From NCBI RefSeq assembly GCF_015476655.1, contig NZ_JABFHF010000001.1, positions 124,001 to 188,000 on the forward strand: DNA of 64,000 nt, written 5' to 3'. Made by a program: the position numbers and the translations under genes. Under the pieces are notes generated by a model. It did not search any database. It saw nothing but the letters and a program-made list of their open reading frames with translations, and was not told the origin of the DNA. This document shows positions 18,513-27,830 of the stretch, piece by piece (within the stretch, counting starts at the first letter, position 1; the number at the start of each line of letters is the position of its first letter). The stretch comes from Aquiflexum lacus. GTDB lineage: Bacteria > Bacteroidota > Bacteroidia > Cytophagales > Cyclobacteriaceae.

Positions 18513-19316
18513 ATGGTTACAAATCCAGTTTACCCTGAATTAAGAACAGTACAGGTCATGCGCTATGTGATGCCATTGCGTGAAGGTGGCTCATTACCAG
18601 CCTTGGCAGATGCCGATGATGGGTTCAGTTATGTGCTTAAATTCAAAGGAGCCGGTCAGCGTGAAAAGGCACTTATCGCCGAATTGTTGGGTGGAGAAAT
18701 AGCCCGATTGCTTGGATTTAATGTCCCTGAACTGGTTTTTGCTTATTTGGATGAAGCTTTTGGTAAATCCGAAGGAGATGAGGAAATCCAGGATTTGCTC
18801 AAAGGGAGCCAAGGTTTGAACTTGGGTTTACACTTTCTTTCCAAGGCTTTGACTTTCGACCCGGGAGCAGGTAAGGTTGATGAACTGCTTGCTTCCAAAA
18901 TTGTTTGGTTGGATGCTTTTATCACCAATGTGGATAGGACCTATAGAAATACAAATCTTTTGATCTGGAACAGAGAACTATGGTTGATTGACCATGGGGC
19001 TTCTTTTCTGTTCCATCATTCTTGGGACAATTGGGAAAAGCATGCCATAAGCCCATTTCCCATGATCAAAGACCATGTGCTTTTACCACAAGCAACCCGA
19101 TTGGATGATGCCGATCAAGAATTCAAATCCAAACTAAACCACGGTGTGATCAGATCAATGGTCCAACTGATACCTGAGGAATGGATTCTTGCATCAAGGG
19201 ATGTGGAAGAGGCTGAAGATGGCAGATTGGTCTATGAAAAATTTTTGACAATGCGCTTAGGAAATTCAGAGGTATTTGTGAAAGGAGCAAAAGATGCAAG
19301 GAAAACACTTATATGA
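18513..19316 (+). CDS. HipA-like protein kinase
   Basis: 267 residues. It resembles the short HipA-kinase group found with DUF3037 partners. A probable ATP lysine lies in VLKFKG (Lys43), the catalytic loop reads NVDRTYRNTNLL (Asp141, Asn146/148) and the metal Asp is in LIDHG (Asp160). Full HipA toxins are about 440 residues with an extra N-terminal domain; this one lacks it. No hipB-like antitoxin gene is adjacent. HipA kinases phosphorylate glutamyl-tRNA synthetase, but the target of this short group is not established. Its end overlaps the DUF3037 gene by 23 bases, indicating translational coupling. Confidence 0.85.
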   Translation: MVTNPVYPELRTVQVMRYVMPLREGGSLPALADADDGFSYVLKFKGAGQREKALIAELLGGEIARLLGFNVPELVFAYLDEAFGKSEGDEEIQDLLKGSQGLNLGLHFLSKALTFDPGAGKVDELLASKIVWLDAFITNVDRTYRNTNLLIWNRELWLIDHGASFLFHHSWDNWEKHAISPFPMIKDHVLLPQATRLDDADQEFKSKLNHGVIRSMVQLIPEEWILASRDVEEAEDGRLVYEKFLTMRLGNSEVFVKGAKDARKTLI

Positions 19317-19677
19317 ATACGCTGTCATCCGTGCTGTGCCCCGGGTGGAAAGAGAAGAGTTTGTCAATGTGGGTGTAATGGTCTGTTGCAAAAAAACCAA
19401 TGAACTTTACTGTAAATTTTTGTTGAGTACAGAAAAGGTTTTAGCCTTGGATAAAGATGCCGACCTTACTTTGCTTGATGCGTATTTGCTTTCATTCCGA
19501 CAAGTATGTGCAGGTGAGTCAAATGGAAGCCCAATAAGTTTACTCGATGCAGCTTCCCGTTTTAGATGGTTGACAGCCCAAAGAAGTTCTATGATTCAGA
19601 CATCAAGGCCCCACGTAGGGTTTGCCGATGATTTGCAGCAGGTAACTGATGATTTATTTGATAAGTTTGTTGGCTGA
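19294..19677 (+). CDS. DUF3037 family protein
   Basis: 127 residues, matching the DUF3037 pattern (YEYAVIRAVPRVEREEFVNVGVMV near the start, RPHVGFADDLQQVTDDLFDKFV at the end). No signal or membrane segment. The ATG lies inside the last codons of the HipA-like gene (23-base overlap), and the two families recur together, so a complex or regulator-effector relation is likely but unproven. Its last 24 bases also overlap the end of the convergent histidine kinase gene. Confidence 0.85.
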   Translation: MQGKHLYEYAVIRAVPRVEREEFVNVGVMVCCKKTNELYCKFLLSTEKVLALDKDADLTLLDAYLLSFRQVCAGESNGSPISLLDAASRFRWLTAQRSSMIQTSRPHVGFADDLQQVTDDLFDKFVG

Positions 19678-20727
19678 AACTACTGAATCTTCTTTCTCCA
19701 ACGGCAACTCAAAACTAAATACAGAACCTTTCCCCAGTATACTGCTGACTGAGATTTTGCTTTTATGCCCTTCCAAAATATGCTTGACGATGGCAAGGCC
19801 CAGACCTGTTCCTCCCATTTCCCTGTTCCTGCTTTTATCTACCCTGTAGAACCTTTCAAAGATTCTTTTCAGGTCCTCCGGAGGGATTCCTTTACCATTG
19901 TCTTTTACCTCAACGGTGAGTTGGTTTTTATGGCTTTTGAGTGTTACATCTATTTCTCCGCCATCATTATTGTATTTGATGGAATTCGAAATCAGGTTTT
20001 GGCAAACACGAAAGATTTTCTCCTTATCCGCAAAAGTCCTGTAGGTTTTTTCTTTGCCATAGTAAAAACGGATCAACATATTCCTTTTGGAGGCCTTGTG
20101 CTCAAGTTCCTCGATCACTTCGTGAACCACATCTTTTACATCAAAAGACTCAAAATGGAATTTGACCACGCCGCTTTCCATTTGGTTTAGTGTCAGCATG
20201 TCCTGCACTAATTTATCGAGTGCATTGAGGCTTTTCGCAGCACGTTTCAAAAACTTCAATCTTACAGACTTATCTTCAACTGCACCGTCCAAGAGTGTAT
20301 GAATATATCCCTGCGCCGCAAAAATCGGTGTTTTGAGTTCGTGGGATATATCGGCTATAAACTCCTTTCTGAATTCCGCATTTTTTTGAAGGGCCTCAAT
20401 TTCTTTGTTTTTGGCCTGTGCATAGGAGTTGATGGTCCGATTGATTTTCCTGAGAGGAGAAATAGACAGCTTGTCCGATTTGTCGGGAATGTTTGAATAA
20501 TCCTTTTTCTGGATTTTTTCGAGTACCCCATAAATATTGCTGATTTCATTGAAAATCAGAAACTCCAAGGTCACATTCATTAAAATATAAGAGACTGAAA
20601 ATGAAATGCCACCTGCAACTACCAAGAGGGTAGGGGTGGCATCATCCAAAAGCAGTAAAAACAACACCGTCAGGGCAGAAATAGCCAAAGCCAATAATAA
20701 AGAAATACCCCGCGATGTGGTTAACAT
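19654..20727 (-). CDS. Sensor histidine kinase (PhoR-like)
   Basis: 357 residues. Two membrane segments (about 8-27 and 33-56) frame almost no periplasmic loop, then a linker, the H-box DISHELKTPIF (His129) and a complete HATPase domain (NLISNSIKYN, DNGKGIPPED, GGTGLGLAIVKHI). The absence of a periplasmic sensor domain is like PhoR, which senses through its transporter partner. It lies 4 bases after the OmpR-type regulator, with which it forms a two-component pair. Phosphate control is a guess from family resemblance; no pst genes are present here. Confidence 0.92.
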   Translation of the reverse strand: MLTTSRGISLLLALAISALTVLFLLLLDDATPTLLVVAGGISFSVSYILMNVTLEFLIFNEISNIYGVLEKIQKKDYSNIPDKSDKLSISPLRKINRTINSYAQAKNKEIEALQKNAEFRKEFIADISHELKTPIFAAQGYIHTLLDGAVEDKSVRLKFLKRAAKSLNALDKLVQDMLTLNQMESGVVKFHFESFDVKDVVHEVIEELEHKASKRNMLIRFYYGKEKTYRTFADKEKIFRVCQNLISNSIKYNNDGGEIDVTLKSHKNQLTVEVKDNGKGIPPEDLKRIFERFYRVDKSRNREMGGTGLGLAIVKHILEGHKSKISVSSILGKGSVFSFELPLEKEDSVVSANKLIK

Positions 20728-20731
20728 ATGA

Positions 20732-21421
20732 TCAGTTCAATTCGAATTTATAACCTACTCCCTTTACGGTAGTGATATAATCTTCGCCTATCTTCTCCCT
20801 CACTTTTCTGATATGTACATCCACAGTCCTTGCAAGGACAAATACATCAGCTCCCCAGATATTCTGCAAAAGATCATCCCTACTGAAAACCATATTAGGG
20901 TTTTTGGCTAGGAAATACAACAATTCGAATTCTTTTTTAGGAAGTGTGATTGTCTTACCCGCCTTATCAATAGTGTAGCTTGTTCGATCGATGGTAAGAT
21001 CTTTAATTTTAATTTGGGTGAATTCCTGTTCCTTTTTTGATTCCCTTCTGAAAAGCGCAGCAATCCTGCTCATCAATGCACGGGGTTTGATAGGCTTGGT
21101 GATATAATCATCAGCCCCCACATCAAAAGCGGCCACTTCTGAATACTCTTCAGACCTGGCAGTTAGAAAAATGATGAATGTATTTTTAAGCTCAGGAATT
21201 TCACGCATCTGCCGGCAAGTCTCCACGCCGTCCTGATATGGCATCATGATGTCAAGCAATATGACATCCGGTTGGAATTTGGCGGCAATTTTTACTGCCT
21301 TGATACCATCTTCGGCAGTTTCTACCTCATAGCCCTCTTTTTTGAGGTTATAGGTGAGGATTTCTACAATGTCCGGCTCATCGTCAACGACAAGCACTTT
21401 CACTTTTTGTTTGTCACTCAT
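20732..21421 (-). CDS. Response regulator, OmpR/PhoB family
   Basis: 229 residues. Receiver domain with acidic pair DDE near residue 13, phospho-acceptor Asp57 in LLDIMMP, then Thr and Lys (LTAR, ITKPIKP), and a C-terminal winged-helix DNA-binding domain from about residue 130 (KEFELLYFLAKNP to VKGVGYKFELN). It activates or represses promoters after phosphorylation by the kinase encoded just downstream. First gene of the pair on the minus strand. Confidence 0.95.
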   Translation of the reverse strand: MSDKQKVKVLVVDDEPDIVEILTYNLKKEGYEVETAEDGIKAVKIAAKFQPDVILLDIMMPYQDGVETCRQMREIPELKNTFIIFLTARSEEYSEVAAFDVGADDYITKPIKPRALMSRIAALFRRESKKEQEFTQIKIKDLTIDRTSYTIDKAGKTITLPKKEFELLYFLAKNPNMVFSRDDLLQNIWGADVFVLARTVDVHIRKVREKIGEDYITTVKGVGYKFELN

Positions 21422-21571
21422 GTGGATATAGCGGGTTTGGTTGCGCTAATGTGATGCTAATTTAAAAAAAGACCTTACATAAATGGGTTTTTGTTAAAGA
21501 GATGCCTGTAAAAACAACATTAAATTTTTATTGGGGCAGCCAATGTTAACCGAATATTAACCCTAAGTAAA

Positions 21572-22360
21572 TTAATTATTACGTAGGCCAGATACCTCTG
21601 TTATTTCCATATCCAAAGAACCAACCATTAGTTTTGCTTTTATTTTTAAAGGAATCTTGTTCTTGTCATCAGAAATCCAAACTGTCACGGGCCTTTCCCC
21701 TCTGAACAATTTATTTTTTGGCATTATCGGGGAAAATACAAAAGTGTCAAATGTTCCAATATTGGTACTGACTGATTCTTTGCCTCCGTATATTAATTTT
21801 AGGTTATATATTTCTTTATCAAAAAATCCGGTTAGGGTAACTGTATCTCCTTTCCTTAGTTTTTTTAAATCCATGGTTCTCAAAAAATAAAATCCACTGA
21901 CGATATCCTGTACATTGGAAGGTATGTTGTAATCCTTGGTTTCTACCAGATTTTCGTTTTCCCGGTCGTAAAGCCTGACGTGGGCATTTTTGTTATTGTG
22001 GTCAAAAATTACCTTTTCATGTTTTCTGTATCTGCCTTCCTCAATATGTCTATAGGATTGATGGGGGATCATTTTGGCAGTATCCAGGTAACTGCCCCAG
22101 TTGTCATTTACTTTAAAAAGTTTGAAAACACCAAGAGTCTGACCAAAAACATCAATTTTGTAGGTAGGGCGACTATTGATAGAGGATATTTGTGGATTGA
22201 CCACCATCTTGGCCTCTGCGGCATCAAAAAACATGTAGCTGACTTTAAAGGTTAATTCCTCGCCATTTTGAAAAGCCATATTTTTTTGTGCAAATGCTCC
22301 CGCAAGTCCAATCAGAAAAAAAAATGTGACAACTACTGACTTTTTAATATGTTTTTTCAT
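21572..22360 (-). CDS. DUF3108 domain protein, exported
   Basis: 262 residues with a signal peptide (VVTFFFLIGLAGAFA followed by QKN). The rest matches the DUF3108 family: FQNGEELTFKVSYMFFDAAEA near the start and KIPLKIKAKLMVGSLDMEI near the end, a beta-sheet protein of about 240 residues. Members are periplasmic or outer-membrane linked and uncharacterised; a lipid-binding role has been suggested from fold only. Divergent from recA. Confidence 0.8.
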   Translation of the reverse strand: MKKHIKKSVVVTFFFLIGLAGAFAQKNMAFQNGEELTFKVSYMFFDAAEAKMVVNPQISSINSRPTYKIDVFGQTLGVFKLFKVNDNWGSYLDTAKMIPHQSYRHIEEGRYRKHEKVIFDHNNKNAHVRLYDRENENLVETKDYNIPSNVQDIVSGFYFLRTMDLKKLRKGDTVTLTGFFDKEIYNLKLIYGGKESVSTNIGTFDTFVFSPIMPKNKLFRGERPVTVWISDDKNKIPLKIKAKLMVGSLDMEITEVSGLRNN

Positions 22361-22537
22361 TAAATTATGTTTTCAACTGTAAGCTTTTCAATTCTTATAC
22401 CAATATTAGCAACATATTGAAGAAACCTGATTTTGGGTGCCAGAAAGTAATACGTAATCCTTTTTGGAAGAGTTGGGTCTCCAATTATCTATCATTAATT
22501 TCAAATTATCAAATCAAAGAATTGTTAACATATAAAT

Positions 22538-23569
22538 ATGAGCGTGAACACAGAAAAACTCAAAGCTTTACAACTTACTATTGACAAGTTGGAAAAGACT
22601 TATGGTAAAGGTACCGTAATGAAATTAAGTGACAATACCGTGCAGGATATTCCTGCTATTTCCACGGGTTCTTTGGGGTTGGATATGGCATTGGGTATCG
22701 GCGGGATACCTCGTGGAAGGGTGATCGAGATATATGGTCCGGAGTCTTCGGGAAAAACTACCCTAAGTATGCATTGTATAGCAGAAGCTCAAAAAGCAGG
22801 AGGATTGGCAGCTTTTATTGATGCAGAACATGCTTTTGATAAAAATTACGCTGAAAAGCTTGGGATTGACATTGAAAATCTTTTGATCTCCCAGCCTGAC
22901 AATGGAGAACAAGCGCTTGAAATCGCAGAACATTTGATCAGGTCAGGTGCGATCGATATCATTGTAATAGATTCCGTGGCGGCACTTGTTCCTAAAGGTG
23001 AGCTCGAAGGCGAAATGGGCGACAGCAAAATGGGCCTTCAGGCAAGATTGATGTCTCAGGCATTGAGGAAACTTACCGGAGCGATCAATAAGACAGGGTG
23101 CTCCTGTATTTTCATAAATCAGTTGAGAGACAAAATCGGAGTGATGTTTGGAAGCCCTGAGACAACCACGGGTGGAAATGCGCTGAAATTTTATGCTTCG
23201 GTGAGACTTGATATCCGTCGGATTGGTCAGATTAAAGAAAGTGCAGATAATATCCTCGGGAATCGGACTAAAGTCAAAGTAGTTAAGAACAAAGTTGCTC
23301 CTCCTTTTAAAGTAGTGGAATTTGATATCATGTACGGTCAGGGGATTTCTAAAGTAGGGGAGATCATAGACCTAGGCGTGGAATTTGAAATCATCAAAAA
23401 AGCCGGTTCTTGGTTTTCCTATGAAGGAAATAAACTTGGGCAGGGCAGAGATGCTGTAAAGTCCCTGTTGCTGGATAATCCTGAACTGATGGAAGAACTT
23501 GAAATAAAAATTAAGGATAAAGCTGGACTAGGAAAGAAGTCTGAAAAAGGAAAAGTGATTGAAGAATAA
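22538..23569 (+). CDS. recA: RecA recombinase
   Basis: 343 residues, usual length. Walker [10 protein letters not shown] at 67-75, Walker B in [13 protein letters not shown]-binding loop L1 ([14 protein letters not shown]) and L2 ([19 protein letters not shown]) are all intact. It forms the ATP-dependent filament on single-stranded DNA that drives homologous recombination and induces the SOS response. I could not recognise a LexA-type site upstream. Single gene, followed by a paired-palindrome terminator region. Confidence 0.98.
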   Translation: MSVNTEKLKALQLTIDKLEKTYGKGTVMKLSDNTVQDIPAISTGSLGLDMALGIGGIPRGRVIEIYGPESSGKTTLSMHCIAEAQKAGGLAAFIDAEHAFDKNYAEKLGIDIENLLISQPDNGEQALEIAEHLIRSGAIDIIVIDSVAALVPKGELEGEMGDSKMGLQARLMSQALRKLTGAINKTGCSCIFINQLRDKIGVMFGSPETTTGGNALKFYASVRLDIRRIGQIKESADNILGNRTKVKVVKNKVAPPFKVVEFDIMYGQGISKVGEIIDLGVEFEIIKKAGSWFSYEGNKLGQGRDAVKSLLLDNPELMEELEIKIKDKAGLGKKSEKGKVIEE

Positions 23570-23600
23570 ATTTAATTCCACTTCTTCAAATTAATGCTTA

Positions 23601-23670
23601 AAACCTGACAGGTTTTTACAGATCAGAGTGTGTTTTTAATGCTTTTCTGGTCAATAAACCTGTCAGGTTT
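23601..23670. terminator. Two complementary palindromes between recA and the ABC permease
   Basis: AAACCTGACAGGTTT at 23601-23615 and AAACCTGTCAGGTTT at 23656-23670. Each is nearly self-complementary (single central mismatch) and each is the exact reverse complement of the other. They can therefore fold separately or pair with one another over 55 bases. A T-run follows the second copy. Most likely a bidirectional terminator for recA and the convergent permease gene. Confidence 0.65.
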
Positions 23671-23678
23671 AATTTTTT

Positions 23679-24923
23679 TTATGATGCCCTGATGGCTTCT
23701 ACAGGGTCTAGTCTTGCCGCCAATGTTGCAGGTACAATCCCTGATACTATACCGATCACTGAGGAAATACCCAAACCCAATATGATGTTCTTAAATGATA
23801 ATACAAGTTCCAATGAGCCTAGCTGTATAAAGGTGAGGGCATAGACAATGACGATTCCGGTCAGTCCTCCAATCAGGCTAAGGAATACAGCTTCAAACAA
23901 AAACTGAAACAGAATGAAGTAATTTTTAGCACCTAGAGATTTTTGAATACCGATAATATTGGTCCTTTCTTTCACCGAAACAAACATGATATTGGCAATT
24001 CCAAAACCACCAACTAAAATTGAAAATCCTCCAATTACCCATCCTGCAGCACTGATCACATCGAAAATTGATCCAATGGTATTCATAATAAATTCTGATT
24101 TGTTGAGAGCAAAATTATCTTCTTCAGTTGGTTTCAGGCCTCTTTTTGCCCTCAAGGCGCCTATCAATTCGTTCTCCAGAGCTACCAATCCGATATCATT
24201 GTCCATTCCTTTAACAGCTATGGCAGGCTCGATACCATTTTTGCCTACATAATAAAGTTTGGTAAAACTGCCAAAAGGGATCATACATGCTTCGTCTTTG
24301 GATGCAATTTCGAATAGGCCTTCACCCTCTTCTTCAAAAACACCGATTACAATAAATTTCCCGCCCTTAATTTTCATTTCTTTACCCAAAGGGTCCATAT
24401 TTGGAAAAAGGGTATTGGCGATTTTTGTACCTATTATGGTAATATTTCTAGAGGAATTGATTTCGGACTCTGTGAAAAAACGACCTGATTGCAAGGGTAG
24501 ATCATAAACATCCTGATAAGTATAGCTGACCCCTGTGAGATTGGTCCCTTTGTAGGAATTACTTCCTGCTTGAACAATGGTATTTGCAGAGGCTGAAAAA
24601 GACACAGCTTCGGCATTCCGAAGCTTATCTTTTAAAAAGATATATTCAGAATAATTATTATATGGCCTTCTAAAATATTTCCACCATGGATAGTCAGGAC
24701 CGCCTACAAACTGAAACCTATTTACCGTAACCACATTACTTCCTAAAAAGCTAAAGCTGGATTTGATGTTTTTTTCAAGAGAATCCACCAAAGTAAAGAC
24801 AGCAATGATTGCAAATATTCCTACGGTGACCCCCAAAAGAGACAGGATTGTCCGTGTTAAGTTAGATTTAAGGGCTTGCAAGGCAAACCTTATACTTTCC
24901 CAGATTAATTTGATAAATACCAT
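23679..24923 (-). CDS. ABC transporter permease, MacB/FtsX type
   Basis: 414 residues. One N-terminal membrane helix (about 21-43), a periplasmic MacB-core-like domain of about 220 residues, then three more helices in the last third and the ending LDPVEAIRAS, the usual signature of MacB-type permeases. Such proteins transmit ATPase motion to the periplasm (mechanotransmission) to move lipoproteins, peptides or toxins. No ATP-binding subunit or membrane-fusion gene is next to it, so its partners are elsewhere. Divergent from queA. Confidence 0.9.
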   Translation of the reverse strand: MVFIKLIWESIRFALQALKSNLTRTILSLLGVTVGIFAIIAVFTLVDSLEKNIKSSFSFLGSNVVTVNRFQFVGGPDYPWWKYFRRPYNNYSEYIFLKDKLRNAEAVSFSASANTIVQAGSNSYKGTNLTGVSYTYQDVYDLPLQSGRFFTESEINSSRNITIIGTKIANTLFPNMDPLGKEMKIKGGKFIVIGVFEEEGEGLFEIASKDEACMIPFGSFTKLYYVGKNGIEPAIAVKGMDNDIGLVALENELIGALRAKRGLKPTEEDNFALNKSEFIMNTIGSIFDVISAAGWVIGGFSILVGGFGIANIMFVSVKERTNIIGIQKSLGAKNYFILFQFLFEAVFLSLIGGLTGIVIVYALTFIQLGSLELVLSFKNIILGLGISSVIGIVSGIVPATLAARLDPVEAIRAS

Positions 24924-24983
24924 GACTAAGGTCTTGTTTTAAAACTAATTGGCAATATAAGTAGATTTAGGGATTTTTATTTT

Positions 24984-24991
24984 TAACTTTG
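24984..24991 (+). promoter_or_regulatory. Putative -7 element for queA
   Basis: TAACTTTG matches TAnnTTTG exactly, 54 bases before the queA start. The only upstream TTG is too far (about 32 bases), so the -33 element is missing or weak. Confidence 0.4.
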
Positions 24992-25045
24992 CGGTTTTTA
25001 AATACTATTTGAACAACAAAAAAAAGTATATCCTATTCATACCAT

Positions 25046-26095
25046 ATGAAGTTATCAGACTTTAAATTCGACGTCCCCAAAAAATTAATTTCTTTATACC
25101 CTGCAGCCAATCGAGACGAGTCCCGTTTGATGGTTGTTCATAGAAAAACCGGTCAGATTGAACACCGCCTTTTCAAAGACATCATTGAATACTTTGAAGA
25201 TGGAGATGTTTTTGTGATGAATAACACAAAGGTTTTTCCGGCGAGGCTGTATGGCAATAAAGAAAAGACCGGAGCAAAAATTGAGGTTTTCCTTTTGAGG
25301 GAATTAAATCAAGATCTAAGACTTTGGGATGTTTTGGTAGATCCTGCCAGAAAAATAAGGGTTGGTAACAAACTATATTTTGGCGACAGTGACCTTGTAG
25401 CAGAAGTGATTGATAATACGACTTCCAGAGGAAGAACAATCAGATTCTTGTTTGATGGCACCGATGAGGAATTCTACAAGACAATTGATACACTAGGTGA
25501 AACACCTATCTTGAAAGAGTTTATCGACAGAAAAGTGGAGGCTGAAGACAGGGAAAGATATCAGACCATTTTCGCAAAACACGTAGGCGCAGTAGCGGCA
25601 CCTACAGCTGGGCTGCATTTCACTCCACATTTGTTAAAAAGGTTGGAACTTAAAGGAGTTGACATTTCTCCAATTACCCTGCATGTGGGCTTGGGTACTT
25701 TCAGGCAGGTAGATGTGGAAGATTTAACCAAGCATAAAATGGATTCTGAGAATTATGACATTCCGGAAATAACAGTTGAACTTGTCAATAAGGCACTAGA
25801 TAATAAAAAAAGAGTTGTGTCTGTAGGGACTACTTCACTAAAGACCATTGAGTCTTCTGTAACCGCAAATGGAAGGCTAAAGGCTAGCAGTGGTTGGACG
25901 GACAAGTTTATTATCCCTCCATATGAGTTTAAAATAGCCAACACACTCATTACCAATTTTCATCTTCCGGAATCAACCCTTTTGATGACTACATCTGCTT
26001 TTGGTGGATATGATTTGATTATGAAAGCATATCAGGAAGCAATCAAAGAAAAATACAGGTTCTTCTCCTATGGCGATGCCATGTTGATACTCTAA
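25046..26095 (+). CDS. queA: S-adenosylmethionine:tRNA ribosyltransferase-isomerase
   Basis: 349 residues. The N-terminal [20 protein letters not shown], then [12 protein letters not shown], the central [14 protein letters not shown] and the C-terminal [13 protein letters not shown] are QueA hallmarks. It transfers the ribosyl part of SAM to 7-aminomethyl-7-deazaguanine in tRNA, forming epoxyqueuosine, the next-to-last step of queuosine synthesis. Single gene with its own terminator. Confidence 0.97.
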   Translation: MKLSDFKFDVPKKLISLYPAANRDESRLMVVHRKTGQIEHRLFKDIIEYFEDGDVFVMNNTKVFPARLYGNKEKTGAKIEVFLLRELNQDLRLWDVLVDPARKIRVGNKLYFGDSDLVAEVIDNTTSRGRTIRFLFDGTDEEFYKTIDTLGETPILKEFIDRKVEAEDRERYQTIFAKHVGAVAAPTAGLHFTPHLLKRLELKGVDISPITLHVGLGTFRQVDVEDLTKHKMDSENYDIPEITVELVNKALDNKKRVVSVGTTSLKTIESSVTANGRLKASSGWTDKFIIPPYEFKIANTLITNFHLPESTLLMTTSAFGGYDLIMKAYQEAIKEKYRFFSYGDAMLIL

Positions 26096-26102
26096 AAACT
26101 TA

Positions 26103-26127
26103 AAAGGCTCGAAAGAGCCTTTTTTTA
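26103..26127 (+). terminator. Intrinsic terminator after queA
   Basis: AAAGGCTC-GAAA-GAGCCTTT with a GNRA-type tetraloop followed directly by a run of T. Textbook rho-independent terminator 8 bases after the queA stop. Confidence 0.9.
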
Positions 26128-26202
26128 TTCTTCATATTTTTTTCATCTTGGGTTGACATTCAATTAGATTTATTCATTCATTTTTGCGCAATACATCAAA
26201 AA

Positions 26203-26883
26203 ATGAAAAAATACGCAATTATAGTTGCAGGAGGAAGTGGTACCAGAATGGGTGCACCCATTCCAAAGCAATACCTTGAAATAGGTGGTCAGCCCATATT
26301 GATGCATACACTGTCTGTATTCCATAAGACGGATTCTTCTGTTGAACTGATCTTGGTTATTCCTGAATCTGATTTTTCTCTTTGGAATGATCTCTGCCTG
26401 AAATTCCGGTTTAGAGTACCCCATAGACTTGTTAAGGGAGGCAAAAGTAGGTTTCAGTCTGTGAAAAATGGATTGGATTCCATTGCTTTTAGCGAAGGAT
26501 TAGTAGCAATCCATGATGGAGTCAGGCCTTTTGTGCAGCCAAAAGTCATTATTGAAAGCTTTGAGACAGCTGAACAAACCGGCTCAGCTATTGCTGTCGT
26601 TGCTTTAAAGGATTCTTTAAGAAAATTGACAGATGATGGTAAGTCATTCTTTCAGGAAAGACAGTATTTTCGACTGGTTCAGACACCACAGACATTTCAA
26701 ATTTCAAAAATAAAAAAGGCTTTTGAAGCACCGGAATTACATCATTTCACCGATGATGCCACTGTTTATGAACATCAAGGTTGGCAGGTAGATTTAATTT
26801 CCGGAAATGCGGAAAATATCAAGATCACCTCGCCGGAAGATATGGTATATGCATCCTATCTGTTTCAAAAAATAAATAAATAA
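26203..26883 (+). CDS. ispD: 2-C-methyl-D-erythritol 4-phosphate cytidylyltransferase
   Basis: 226 residues. The CTP-binding signature AGGSGTRMG is followed by PKQYLEIGGQPIL; VAIHDGVRPFV and the late FTDDATVYEHQGWQV also match IspD. It converts MEP plus CTP to CDP-methylerythritol in the MEP route to isoprenoid precursors. The gene starts 107 bases after queA, behind that gene's terminator, and appears to be its own unit. No ispF is adjacent. Confidence 0.95.
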   Translation: MKKYAIIVAGGSGTRMGAPIPKQYLEIGGQPILMHTLSVFHKTDSSVELILVIPESDFSLWNDLCLKFRFRVPHRLVKGGKSRFQSVKNGLDSIAFSEGLVAIHDGVRPFVQPKVIIESFETAEQTGSAIAVVALKDSLRKLTDDGKSFFQERQYFRLVQTPQTFQISKIKKAFEAPELHHFTDDATVYEHQGWQVDLISGNAENIKITSPEDMVYASYLFQKINK

Positions 26884-27010
26884 TTCACCGACAAATTACC
26901 GGCATTCACCTAGTTTTTGAGGAAAGTAACCTATTTCCAGGTCTTTTTCATTTGCCTTTGATATAGTTTTGACATGATCAAATCATTCATAAATCTTAAA
27001 TCATAAGAAA

Positions 27011-27817
27011 ATGGCAAAGCACAAATATTCCCAGGGAAACAGTGATATCACAGCTGGGATCATCATTCTAATTATAGGTTCAGTGCTGTTATTGAAAGCA
27101 CTCGGTTTCTGGTTTCCGGTATGGTTCACCACTTGGCCGATGATATTGATAGCGGTCGGAGTTGTTATTTTGGTAAAGAATAAGTTTCAAACTGGATTTG
27201 GAGTATTTCTGATTCTTTTTGGTGGGTTTTGGCTGGTACAAAGAAATTTTGGTTTTCCTTTTGAACTCCGACCCTACCTGATTCCGGGAGGCTTGATCCT
27301 GCTGGGCTTATATTTGATCGCAAAAAGGAATAGTGATAGAAATCGGTTTAATGAAGAGTTTTTCGGATCTCTAGCTCAGAAAAGTACTGAGCCCCTCGGT
27401 ACCAGCGCAATAAGTACAGACGAAAGCAATCAGGAATACAATAAAACATACAAGAAAAATTATGCATTCACCGATTCAAGTGATTTGGTCAATGCGCAGG
27501 CTTTGTTTACCGGAATTGAGAGGAGAATCTTATCGAAGAACTTTAAAGGTGGAAAGACTTCTGCGATTTTCGGAGGCACTGAGATTGACCTTTCTCAGGC
27601 GGATCTTGCAGAAGGAGCTATGTTGAATGTGGAAGTGGCATTTGGAGGTGTGAAATTGATCGTTCCTTCACATTGGGAATTACAGATTAATGTCTCCAAT
27701 GTTTTTGCAGGTGTGGAAGATAAAAGAACCTACAGTCAAGTACCTGCAGACCCTACCAAAGTATTGAAAATTTACGGATCGGTAATTTTCGGAGGATTGG
27801 AAATCAAGTCATTCTAA
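27011..27817 (+). CDS. LiaF-like membrane protein
   Basis: 268 residues. Four hydrophobic segments in the first 115 residues (for example ITAGIIILIIGSVLLLKALG and PYLIPGGLILLGLYLIAKR), then a charged linker and a C-terminal beta domain with AIFGGTEIDLSQADL and GSVIFGGLEIKSF, typical of LiaF/cell-wall-active-antibiotic-response proteins. In Firmicutes LiaF restrains a LiaS/LiaR-type system. Here the gene is followed 13 bases later by a LytS-type kinase and a LytTR regulator, suggesting an envelope-stress sensing operon. That assignment is by context. Confidence 0.82.
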   Translation: MAKHKYSQGNSDITAGIIILIIGSVLLLKALGFWFPVWFTTWPMILIAVGVVILVKNKFQTGFGVFLILFGGFWLVQRNFGFPFELRPYLIPGGLILLGLYLIAKRNSDRNRFNEEFFGSLAQKSTEPLGTSAISTDESNQEYNKTYKKNYAFTDSSDLVNAQALFTGIERRILSKNFKGGKTSAIFGGTEIDLSQADLAEGAMLNVEVAFGGVKLIVPSHWELQINVSNVFAGVEDKRTYSQVPADPTKVLKIYGSVIFGGLEIKSF

Positions 27818-27830
27818 ATCAAGTCTGAAG

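Noticed and set aside
18513-19316. Classic HipBA toxin-antitoxin module
   Set aside because: The kinase is the short form and there is no HipB-like helix-turn-helix gene next to it.
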